The position numbers and the translations under genes were made by a program. Shown here piece after piece: positions 7,244 through 14,384 of a DNA stretch of 27,887 nt. The stretch is from contig JBAPRR010000434.1 of NCBI GenBank assembly GCA_049281195.1, positions 1 to 27,887 of the forward strand, written 5' to 3'. The DNA comes from JBAPRR01 sp049281195. GTDB taxonomy: Bacteria > Actinomycetota > Acidimicrobiia > Acidimicrobiales > CAVXTF01. The notes beneath the pieces are model-generated. The model was not told where the DNA came from, searched no databases, and saw only the letters and a program-made list of their open reading frames with translations. The stretch's first letter is position 1, and each line of letters opens with the position of its first letter.

Positions 7244-8091
7244 ATCTCCATCTCGAGCTCTGTTGGGGAACGGCTCGTGGGGCCGCTCTCCCCGACTTGA
7301 TAAGCGTCGCTTCCGAGGCCGGTTTCACGACCGTGACTGCGTCTCCCATCCTCTTCTTCGACGCCGTCAGGGACGGCTTCTCAGGCAGCGAGCTACGGGC
7401 GCGGATGAGCGACGCCGGAGTTCGGGTAACGGTTGTAGACCCGCTCACCCATGGCTTGCCGGGCGTTCCCGAGCTAGGCGATCTCAGTCCTCAATTGCGG
7501 GCTTTCGCCATCTACAGCGAGGAAGATTGCTTCTATGCGGCTCAAGAGCTCGGCGCGTCGACCGTCAATGTCGCACACTTTCTCGCTGGACCACAGCCGT
7601 ACGGCGCGATGCTCGACCACCTGGGCTCGTTGACATCACGGGCGGCCGAACGGGGACTCGACGTTTCTTTGGAATTCATCCCCGGGACAGGTATCGGTGA
7701 CATCCATATGGCGAACGACCTGTGCCGGGACATCTCGGCATCCAACCTCGGAATCACCTTCGACTCGTGGCACTTCCACCGGTCGGGAGGTTTCGACGAA
7801 GACCAAGAGCAGTTACGGCCTGCTCTGAAATACGTGAAGGTCGTCCAACTGAGTGACGCAGTCGGAGAAACCCCCGCGGGTGGGTACGTGCCGATGAGGG
7901 ATCGGCTGTTGCCGGGAGAGGGCGATCTCCCTCTGTCTGAACTGGTGTCGACCCTCACCGCGGTTCATCCGGGTATTCGCCTGGGACTCGAGATCTTCCA
8001 AGCGAAGATGAGGCGCAGGTCACCACTCGCTGCTGCAATCAGTGCCCGGGACTCCATCATCGCGGCACTGACCGACTCGGCTACAGGCTGA
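7240..8091 (+). CDS. Sugar phosphate isomerase/epimerase-like TIM-barrel protein (AP-endonuclease 2 family)
   Basis: 283 residues from a TTG start at 7240. The frame is open much further upstream, but that part only shadows the SDR gene, and homology to the family begins at LNLHLELCWGTARG. Metal-ligand strands of the xylose-isomerase-like barrel are visible: SLEFIPG (Glu), GITFDSWHFHR (Asp and His), VVQLSDA and RLGLEIFQ (Glu). Members are divalent-metal isomerases, epimerases or dehydratases, including IolE/IolI-like enzymes, and the substrate here is unknown. The start overlaps the SDR stop by four bases. The last 11 bases overlap the convergent kinase gene. Confidence 0.85.
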   Translation: MNLHLELCWGTARGAALPDLISVASEAGFTTVTASPILFFDAVRDGFSGSELRARMSDAGVRVTVVDPLTHGLPGVPELGDLSPQLRAFAIYSEEDCFYAAQELGASTVNVAHFLAGPQPYGAMLDHLGSLTSRAAERGLDVSLEFIPGTGIGDIHMANDLCRDISASNLGITFDSWHFHRSGGFDEDQEQLRPALKYVKVVQLSDAVGETPAGGYVPMRDRLLPGEGDLPLSELVSTLTAVHPGIRLGLEIFQAKMRRRSPLAAAISARDSIIAALTDSATG

Positions 8092-9127
8092 GAGTTTCCA
8101 ACGACTCTCTAGCTAGATTGAGAATTCGGACTTCGAAGTCTTCGACGGTGGATTCGTCGCCCGCCGCGGCACCTGATCTGTACCTCGCATAGACACCCTG
8201 CAGGATGCAGCCGATCTTCCACAGTCCAAAAGCGATGTAGAAGTTGAGGTCACTCGGATCGAGCCGTGACTGTTTGGCGTACCGCCCCTGCACCTCCGAC
8301 CTGAGCAGAAACCCAGGTGCCGACGAAGGTGAAGGCCGTTGCAGGACGCGTTCACGCTCCCCCGGATCTGTCCAATATGCGGACAAGGAACCGAGATCCG
8401 CCAGAGGGTCGCCAAGAGTCGATATTTCCCAGTCCAAGACGGCTCGAACGGTTCCGTCTGCAGCCAGGACGACGTTGTCGAGCTTGTAGTCGCCGTGCAC
8501 GATCGAAGTTTTCTGTTGTGGTGGGACCAGTGCGACCAGACGTTTGTGGGCGAGTTCCATCAGGCGGCTGCCCTCGTCTTCATCGTCGGCGCTGGAACGA
8601 AACTGTGCGATCCATCGGCTCAGCTGACGCTCGATGTAACCGTCCCGCCGTGCGAAATCGCCCAGGCCGATGGAATCCGGAGACACCTCGTGTAGAGCAG
8701 CGAGGACGTCGACGAGTGACTCGGAGGCCATTCGCCGCGTTGTTTCGCTCATCTTCTCGGCGTCCGAACGCGACCGTAGAATCGAACCTTCAACGAACTG
8801 CATGACGTAGAACGGTGAACCGAGCAGGTGGTCGTCGCCCGAAAATCCATAGACCTGCGGCACGGGCACCGAGGTATCGGTCAGTGCCCGGATGATCCTC
8901 TCTTCACGGCCCATGTCGTGAGCAGTAGGGAGAACGGGGCCGCCCGGCGGTCTGCGCAAGCAGAAGGCTTGACCGTCGGCGTCTTTCAGAAGGAAGGTGA
9001 GGTTCGAGCGGCCCCCCGCTATCAGCGTGGCCCCGAAGGGGGCCGATGTGTCGGGCAAGTGCTCGAGCAGCCAGCCTGTTATGGGTGTGACGTCGAGCGT
9101 CCGGGCCGAGCCGGGAACTGTCCCCAT
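8081..9127 (-). CDS. APH/ACAD10-11-type phosphotransferase (putative hydroxyacyl-CoA kinase family)
   Basis: 348 residues. The nucleotide-binding N-lobe is GGRSNLTFLL with FCLRRPP. The catalytic loop HGDYKLDN is at 211-218 and the metal-binding DWE at 232-234, as in aminoglycoside phosphotransferase-fold kinases. The form HGDYKLDNVV with LGDPLADLG is typical of the branch found beside acyl-CoA dehydrogenases and fused in ACAD10/11, where 4-hydroxyacyl-CoA is phosphorylated. I infer a kinase acting on a hydroxyacyl intermediate, not antibiotic resistance. The start is the ATG at 9127; no strong Shine-Dalgarno is visible. It diverges from the amidohydrolase around operator 9200-9213. Confidence 0.87.
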   Translation of the reverse strand: MGTVPGSARTLDVTPITGWLLEHLPDTSAPFGATLIAGGRSNLTFLLKDADGQAFCLRRPPGGPVLPTAHDMGREERIIRALTDTSVPVPQVYGFSGDDHLLGSPFYVMQFVEGSILRSRSDAEKMSETTRRMASESLVDVLAALHEVSPDSIGLGDFARRDGYIERQLSRWIAQFRSSADDEDEGSRLMELAHKRLVALVPPQQKTSIVHGDYKLDNVVLAADGTVRAVLDWEISTLGDPLADLGSLSAYWTDPGERERVLQRPSPSSAPGFLLRSEVQGRYAKQSRLDPSDLNFYIAFGLWKIGCILQGVYARYRSGAAAGDESTVEDFEVRILNLARESLETLSL

Positions 9128-9199
9128 CAGGACACGAACCGTTTTTCTACGCGCCCTGAGCGCGCCTTGACACCACCACGCACGGATCGTAGCCTGTCT

Positions 9200-9213
9200 A
9201 CCAAGCGCTTGCT
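9200..9213. promoter_or_regulatory. KstR2-type operator, site 5 (kinase / amidohydrolase divergent promoter)
   Basis: ACCAAGCGCTTGCT with a perfect CAAGCGCTTG core, 73 bases upstream of the kinase ATG and 46 bases upstream of the amidohydrolase ATG. No convincing -35/-10 pair was found in either direction, although TACGAT (9191-9186, minus) could be a -10. Confidence 0.83.
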
Positions 9214-9258
9214 ACATCGTCGGAAGATGTCAGCGAGTGGAACGAAAGGATTCCTGAG

Positions 9259-10404
9259 ATGTCGCAGACCGTAGGGACCCCTCTCGGCAAACCCGGACAT
9301 CGTCTCGTGGACGCCGACACCCACATAAACGAGGCTCCGGATTTGTGGACATCCAGAGTGTCTTCCAAGTTCAAGGCCCGCGTTCCACACATGGAGAGCT
9401 TCGACCAGGGTGACGCATGGGTGATGGAGGGAGTAAAGGACCCCATCAACTTCGGCAACAATGTGGCCGCGGGATATCCCCCTGAAGAACGGCAAGCCTG
9501 GGTGCGCTGGGACGAGATCCGACGCGGCGGATACGACCCGAAGGTGCGTCTAGAGGAAATGGACATGGACCTCGTGGACGCGGCGGTCCTCTACCCCACC
9601 CCGCGCATCTCTCAGCTCGTGATCGCGACCGAGGAGCCGGAGTTCCACCTGGAGATGGTCAAGGCGTACAACGACTGGCTGTCTGAGTACTGCGCTCACG
9701 ATCCATCCCGACTGGGCGGGATCATGCTCGTCCCGAACAGAGGGGTTGATGACGCTGTCGCCGAGATCGAGCGAGTTATCGGACGTCCCGGGATGGTCGG
9801 TTGCCTGATCGGATGCTTCCCTCATGGTGATCTCAACCTTTCGGAGGAAGACGATCCGGTTTGGAAGACGATCGCTGACGCCGACGTCCCCCTGCACATC
9901 CACGTCAAGCTCGTTGACGAGAAACCGACGGACATTTACGCAGCCGGTGTGATCACCGAAGGTCAGGCCGCCGGAGACCTGCGTTTCCTCGGCGTCCCCG
10001 CTCGGATGCTTCAGTTCCTGAATGCCAAGGTGTTCGACCGGGTCAGTACCCTCAAGATCGTGCTCGCCGAGGTGGACGCGGGATGGGTCCCTTACGTCAA
10101 GGAGCAGGTGGACAACAGGTTGCTCCGACGTGGCATCGGCGGTGAGGTTCGTCGGCAGGTCTTGCCGAGCCAGGTGATCGAGGACCACTTTTGGTACACG
10201 TACATCACCGACCACTTCGCAATCCGTAATCGTCACGCAATCGGCGTAGATCGTCTGATGTGGTCGAGCGACTTTCCACATGGTGGAAGTGACTGGCCAT
10301 ACTCGCTCCGGGTGATCCACGCTGACTTCGCCGACGTGCCGGCCGACGAGCGGGACTTGATCCTCGGCGGGAACGCCCAATCGCTCTACAAGTTCGGCAT
10401 CTGA
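9259..10404 (+). CDS. Amidohydrolase-2 family metal-dependent hydrolase/decarboxylase
   Basis: 381 residues. The first strand LVDADTHINE carries the Asp20-x-His22 metal site. PLHIHVK gives the second-barrel His, and MWSSDFPHGGSDWP carries the conserved catalytic Asp near the C-terminus, with GGNAQSLYKF as the typical end. This branch (ACMSD / gamma-resorcylate decarboxylase-like) includes decarboxylases and hydrolases of ring compounds. Proteins of this kind are common in actinobacterial aromatic and steroid-like catabolic clusters with LLM enzymes. The start is the ATG at 9259 preceded by AAAGGA. A strong hairpin follows the stop. The substrate is unknown. Confidence 0.88.
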   Translation: MSQTVGTPLGKPGHRLVDADTHINEAPDLWTSRVSSKFKARVPHMESFDQGDAWVMEGVKDPINFGNNVAAGYPPEERQAWVRWDEIRRGGYDPKVRLEEMDMDLVDAAVLYPTPRISQLVIATEEPEFHLEMVKAYNDWLSEYCAHDPSRLGGIMLVPNRGVDDAVAEIERVIGRPGMVGCLIGCFPHGDLNLSEEDDPVWKTIADADVPLHIHVKLVDEKPTDIYAAGVITEGQAAGDLRFLGVPARMLQFLNAKVFDRVSTLKIVLAEVDAGWVPYVKEQVDNRLLRRGIGGEVRRQVLPSQVIEDHFWYTYITDHFAIRNRHAIGVDRLMWSSDFPHGGSDWPYSLRVIHADFADVPADERDLILGGNAQSLYKFGI

Positions 10405-10432
10405 TTCACCCCCTGTATCAGAACGTCGAAAC

Positions 10433-10472
10433 GAGGAGGTGCCGCGATCATCGCGGCGCCTCCTCTACTTTT
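10433..10472 (+). terminator. Hairpin terminator between convergent amidohydrolase and DUF4387 genes
   Basis: GAGGAGGTGCCGCGA (10433-10447), loop TCA, and TCGCGGCGCCTCCTC (10451-10465) form a 15-bp stem with one G-U pair, followed by TACTTTTG. It lies between the two stop codons (10404 and 10481). It should stop the plus transcript and, as a stem, may also slow the minus transcript, which lacks a good T-run. Confidence 0.8.
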
Positions 10473-10480
10473 GTGACTCA

Positions 10481-10804
10481 TCATTCCGTAGCTTGATCGG
10501 GCACGTCCATGTCTACGACGAGCGCGTACTGCTGACCGCCGGCAACATCCGAGTCGTCTACATCTCCACTGACAATGGCCCTCGGGAAGCTAACCTTGAT
10601 CGCATCCCCCGGAGCGAAATTGAACACTCGGATCGTGGACGGGTCGATGCCGTAGCGCTCAGCAACTGTGTCAGCAGTGACGACCCCGGAACTGACCACG
10701 TGGTCGTACGTGCGGCGGTCGGGAAACATGATGTCGATGGTCAACTCGAAAGGCCCGGCGTTCTTGCTCCGGACCATGGACGCGACCTCGTAAAGCTTAG
10801 GCAC
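10481..10804 (-). CDS. DUF4387 family protein
   Basis: 107 residues: LYEVASMVRSKNAGPFELTIDIMF, then YDHVVSSG and a C-terminal KVSFPR. This is the small uncharacterised DUF4387 family, typically found directly after an AtuA/DUF1446 gene, as here. It starts at a GTG (10804) that overlaps the end of the AtuA gene by 8 bases, so the two are translationally coupled and probably made in equal amounts. No signal peptide or membrane segment is seen. The function is unknown; a small subunit of an AtuA complex is the natural guess. Confidence 0.85.
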   Translation of the reverse strand: MPKLYEVASMVRSKNAGPFELTIDIMFPDRRTYDHVVSSGVVTADTVAERYGIDPSTIRVFNFAPGDAIKVSFPRAIVSGDVDDSDVAGGQQYALVVDMDVPDQATE

Positions 10805-12170
10805 TTGCTCCTACCTCCTCCGTCTCGATCCTGAACAGCTCCATCGGATCCTCGACCTCAACGGCGTGGTGGAGGCTGAATCGGTACACAGGACCACGCT
10901 CTGTAACCATTGGCGAGAATGGATATGCCACGTAAGTGCTGATTCCCTGCCTCCACCCCGACCTCAGACGATGGTGCGAGAGAATTTGGTTGGTTATGAG
11001 GGCGACGGTCGTGGCCAGGTCTTGAGAACTGGCAACAGCGTCGATTATCAAAAACGACTCGTGTCCCTCGAACGGTCGGCTCTCGATCGGACCGAGAGTC
11101 CCGTTGCTCCCGTAGGTCCGTATGCGCAATTGGTACTCCTGATGGCCGAGTGTCCGCTCGATGTGCTCGGCCGTGTCGACTTTCACACCTTCGATCCAAG
11201 TGTCGAGTTGCCTCAGCACCACAGGGTCGCGGACTGCTGCCATCACGATCGACCGGTAACCGACGAACTCGGCCCCCTCCAGCTTGATGGTGTACATCTC
11301 CTCCACGAACTTGCTACCCGAAACCTTCACCCGTCGATCGTCGAGCGCCTCGAAAGTCGCATCAGTGGTGTCCGTCGTACCCGGGGCCTCGCGGAGCTGG
11401 AACGGGTTGGCCGTCTCGTACAGATTGTGCAGGGCGACGCTGTGGGGAGTGCAGTGCAATTCAGGATTGCCCGGCTCGACCACGAAATGGTCCTCCTCCA
11501 GAGTGCACGTAAGGCTGTCGGGTCCTCGGGGATCTGCAACGGCGGCTGAGCCGCACTCAGAGATCTTTGCCGCATGCCACACCAGCCCCCGCGGGTAGCC
11601 CTCGCGTTCAGGGATCGCCGCATAAATGGAGGCGTCGCTCGCCCTACCTGCGATCACCACGTCGGCACCTTGGTCGAGCGCCGCCAACCAAGGTTCGCCT
11701 CCAGTCATCCCGACGATGTGAGCAGAGTCGGTGAACGTCTTTTCGGTTATCTCGGGCGCCCCGATCAGGGCATGCACGCGGCCCTGCCTGTAGCGGTCGA
11801 TCATCAGCTCCCTGTCCACCTCCGTGTACAGGCGTGCCATCCGAAAGTTCAGGTTCTCCTCTTTGGCGACCTCACGCACGATGCGCGCCACATTGTCCAC
11901 ACCGTTGTCTGTTCCTCCTCCGTTGGCCGAACCGACCAGTAGGGGAACTCGGAGACCCCGCGCACGACGAATTCCGAGACGAAGGTCGCGTTTGATGCTG
12001 TCGTCGCCATAGAGCGGGGCTTCGACTCCCAGCTGATGAGGGCCACCATCGGTTGACCCGGCGTCGCAGCCGATGAAGCTCGTCTTTACAGAGGTCGCGT
12101 TCTCTAACGAACCCTCGAGAAATCCGGTGCCTAGGCATCCGGTCATCGCCACATATCTGAGGCCACTCAT
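10797..12170 (-). CDS. AtuA-like acyclic terpene utilisation family protein (DUF1446)
   Basis: 457 residues. Gly-rich segments GSANGGGTDNGVDNV, HIVGMTGGEPWLAAL and GADVVIAGRASDASIYAA match the DUF1446/AtuA family. AtuA is required for citronellol and geraniol breakdown in Pseudomonas, but its biochemical role is not settled. The gene lies 33 bp after hyuB and overlaps the DUF4387 gene, so it is the third gene of the hyuA-hyuB-AtuA-DUF4387 unit. The start is the ATG at 12170 with AGGAAGGA upstream. The link to carboxylase-like Hyu subunits suggests action on a branched acyl-CoA, as in the citronellol pathway; this is inference. Confidence 0.88.
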   Translation of the reverse strand: MSGLRYVAMTGCLGTGFLEGSLENATSVKTSFIGCDAGSTDGGPHQLGVEAPLYGDDSIKRDLRLGIRRARGLRVPLLVGSANGGGTDNGVDNVARIVREVAKEENLNFRMARLYTEVDRELMIDRYRQGRVHALIGAPEITEKTFTDSAHIVGMTGGEPWLAALDQGADVVIAGRASDASIYAAIPEREGYPRGLVWHAAKISECGSAAVADPRGPDSLTCTLEEDHFVVEPGNPELHCTPHSVALHNLYETANPFQLREAPGTTDTTDATFEALDDRRVKVSGSKFVEEMYTIKLEGAEFVGYRSIVMAAVRDPVVLRQLDTWIEGVKVDTAEHIERTLGHQEYQLRIRTYGSNGTLGPIESRPFEGHESFLIIDAVASSQDLATTVALITNQILSHHRLRSGWRQGISTYVAYPFSPMVTERGPVYRFSLHHAVEVEDPMELFRIETEEVGASA

Positions 12171-12203
12171 AGAGTCGATTCCTTCCTGTTGATCGAGTCG
12201 GGA

Positions 12204-14384
12204 TCAAAGATCGAGTTGGACGCTCCAAATCAGAGGATCGGACCGCCGCGCCACTTCGACATCGAGTTGCCTGGCACAGCCGGGGCAAAAGAAGTGCCGG
12301 ACGACGAAGTTCTTATGGTCGGGATTGCGGGCGGCAAGAGCCCACCTTCGAGCGACGGGGCGTTCTTCCATCACGAGCAGCGTCTTCAGATTCACCCGTG
12401 CAGATCCGAGCTCTGTTCCACATCTCCGGCACGAAGTGATCGGATCACCGTCGCGCTCATCGCTTATGACGAGAGCGGACGACAGCCAGCGTCCGTCGAC
12501 GAATTCGGCTTCCGGGAGCGGATCGCGACCCCCCAGTCGGTCACGACGGATCTCCTCACGGAGCCGAAGGGTGGCGTTTTCTTCGACCTGTGCGACACCC
12601 TTTGTCGAAGTGATGATCCGCACGCCGTAGTCCCTGGCAGCTGCGTCGGCTGTGACCAGGCCCGCCCAGACGTCTTCGAGAACGTCCGATGACGGACGTT
12701 CCAACGGGTCACCGAACCCTCCGCCACCCGAGACCCAGGTCAGAAGGGCGTCCCCATTTTTGAGCTCGGCCATCGACTTCGGAGCCGGGATCTCGCCGGT
12801 CTTGAACAACGAAGATTCCTCCATGTCACGCAGAGCCGACTCGTGGGCGTCGCGGACGATGACATATGCATGCTGGGATCCGGGTTCACCCCCGAGCACT
12901 CCGGAAGATGCAGGTTGCCTGACGGCATGACAAAAGAGGGTTACCTCGACCGGACTCGAGGTCCGGTGAGGGACGTACGCGAAGGTGCTTCCGACTCCAC
13001 CACGATGCTGCCCCGGACCACCGGAGTCGGGCCGCTCGCGTCGCCACAGGTAACGGATGCCATGCGAGTATTCGTTGGCTTCGATATTGGCGCACGCCCC
13101 CCCGGGGGAGTGGATGGGACCCGAGACCTCGCACCCGTCTTTGCTCGGGCTCGCGCCGGACCCCCCGCCTTGAGCGTCGAGCATCGTCACTGTGAAGTAG
13201 CGACCGTCGGCGTGAGTCCCAGAAGCGATCTGGCCAGGCGCCGAGCACTGGCACGAGGCGATGGCAAAAGATGCGTACTTCTCGGAAGCGTCGAACATCC
13301 TGGACAGGCAGATGTTGGTGGCGGTTCTCGCTTCTTGACCGGAGAACGTCGCACCACCGTTTGTCGCCGCCGGCCACGTCGCATTGAGGATCGTGCCGGG
13401 CGTCGTCCTTATCTCAATGACCTTCTCGAAAGCACCTGGCACCCACGGGAGACCGTCAAAACCTAAAACGGTCATCAATGCAGCACCTACGAATGATTTG
13501 ATCCCGGTCATGTTCACCATGGCACGGGACTGGGGAGGTACGTCAGTGAAGTCCAGAAGCAAACTGTCGCCCTTTTTGACCATGGTCAGGCGAACCGGGT
13601 TGACGATGTCGTCTACTCCGTCATGATCGTTGTATCCCGTATATCGCCACGTTCCGTCGGGTAACTCCTCGAGCCTGCGTCTTAGCGCCGCTTCGGTGCC
13701 GGTGACGAGCCTGTTCAGCGTGCCGGTCACTGCTTCTGTCCCGTACGTGGAGCACAGATCCAGCACGCGCTCTCCATAAAGACGGTTGGCTGCAATTTGA
13801 CCGACAAGGTCGAGATGGTTGAGCTCGGGAGTACGGGTCCGCACCAGCCACTCGCGCCTCACGTCATTGCGGATGGTTCCGGCTTCGACGATCTTCATCG
13901 GAACCATAGGTAGTGCCTCTTCGAACACGGTCCGGGCCGCGACGTTGTAGCTGCCAGGAGTGGGGCCGCCCACGTCCGATTGATGGACGATCGTCGCTGA
14001 CCACGCGACCAATTCGTCCCCGTCGAAGATCGGTGCGACGATCGTCGAGTCGAGCTGATGGGTCCCGGTTACGAACGGATCGTTGGAGATGAACATGTCT
14101 CCGGGGCCGATTCCCGGGTTCTCCCAATAGTTCTCGATCACGTCGCGGACCATGGTGTTGAGCGAAAGGCTGTGCACCAGCACAAACAAACCGAAGATCA
14201 CCACTGTGCCGTCTGCAAGGAGGAGGCCGGTGTTCATGTCGGTGGCCTCTGTCACCACCGTCGAACCCGAGATCCGCACTATCGATGCGGCTGCCTCCTC
14301 GTTGATGGAACTCAGGCGGTGGCGCACTATCTCGAAGGTGATCGGATCCGGGATCCCGAGCGACGGATCGTGATGGCCGCTCAA
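12204..14384 (-). CDS. hyuB: Hydantoinase B / acetone-carboxylase-alpha-like subunit with C-terminal zinc ribbon
   Basis: 726 residues. IPDPITFEIVRHRLSSINEEA, GDMFISNDPF, GTHQLD and QSDVGGPTPGSY are HyuB hallmarks. Family members are usually well under 600 residues. Here the extra C-terminus ends in a zinc-ribbon pattern CRRC (652-655) ... CPGC (700-703), recalling the small zinc-binding subunit of acetone and acetophenone carboxylases. The frame extends to 14594, but the TTG at 14384 has GGGAGGG just upstream and overlaps the hyuA stop as TTGA; homology starts there too. HyuA and HyuB together use ATP to open lactams or to carboxylate ketones. The zinc domain favours a carboxylase-type role, without proof. 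Confidence 0.88.
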   Translation of the reverse strand: MSGHHDPSLGIPDPITFEIVRHRLSSINEEAAASIVRISGSTVVTEATDMNTGLLLADGTVVIFGLFVLVHSLSLNTMVRDVIENYWENPGIGPGDMFISNDPFVTGTHQLDSTIVAPIFDGDELVAWSATIVHQSDVGGPTPGSYNVAARTVFEEALPMVPMKIVEAGTIRNDVRREWLVRTRTPELNHLDLVGQIAANRLYGERVLDLCSTYGTEAVTGTLNRLVTGTEAALRRRLEELPDGTWRYTGYNDHDGVDDIVNPVRLTMVKKGDSLLLDFTDVPPQSRAMVNMTGIKSFVGAALMTVLGFDGLPWVPGAFEKVIEIRTTPGTILNATWPAATNGGATFSGQEARTATNICLSRMFDASEKYASFAIASCQCSAPGQIASGTHADGRYFTVTMLDAQGGGSGASPSKDGCEVSGPIHSPGGACANIEANEYSHGIRYLWRRERPDSGGPGQHRGGVGSTFAYVPHRTSSPVEVTLFCHAVRQPASSGVLGGEPGSQHAYVIVRDAHESALRDMEESSLFKTGEIPAPKSMAELKNGDALLTWVSGGGGFGDPLERPSSDVLEDVWAGLVTADAAARDYGVRIITSTKGVAQVEENATLRLREEIRRDRLGGRDPLPEAEFVDGRWLSSALVISDERDGDPITSCRRCGTELGSARVNLKTLLVMEERPVARRWALAARNPDHKNFVVRHFFCPGCARQLDVEVARRSDPLIWSVQLDL

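Noticed and set aside
8081..9127. Antibiotic resistance by aminoglycoside phosphotransferase
   Set aside because: The APH fold is present, but the sequence belongs to the acyl-CoA-associated branch and sits in a catabolic regulon.
9550..10380. Minus-strand open frame of 276 codons
   Set aside because: It is a shadow of the amidohydrolase gene on the opposite strand; long antisense frames are expected in GC-rich DNA.
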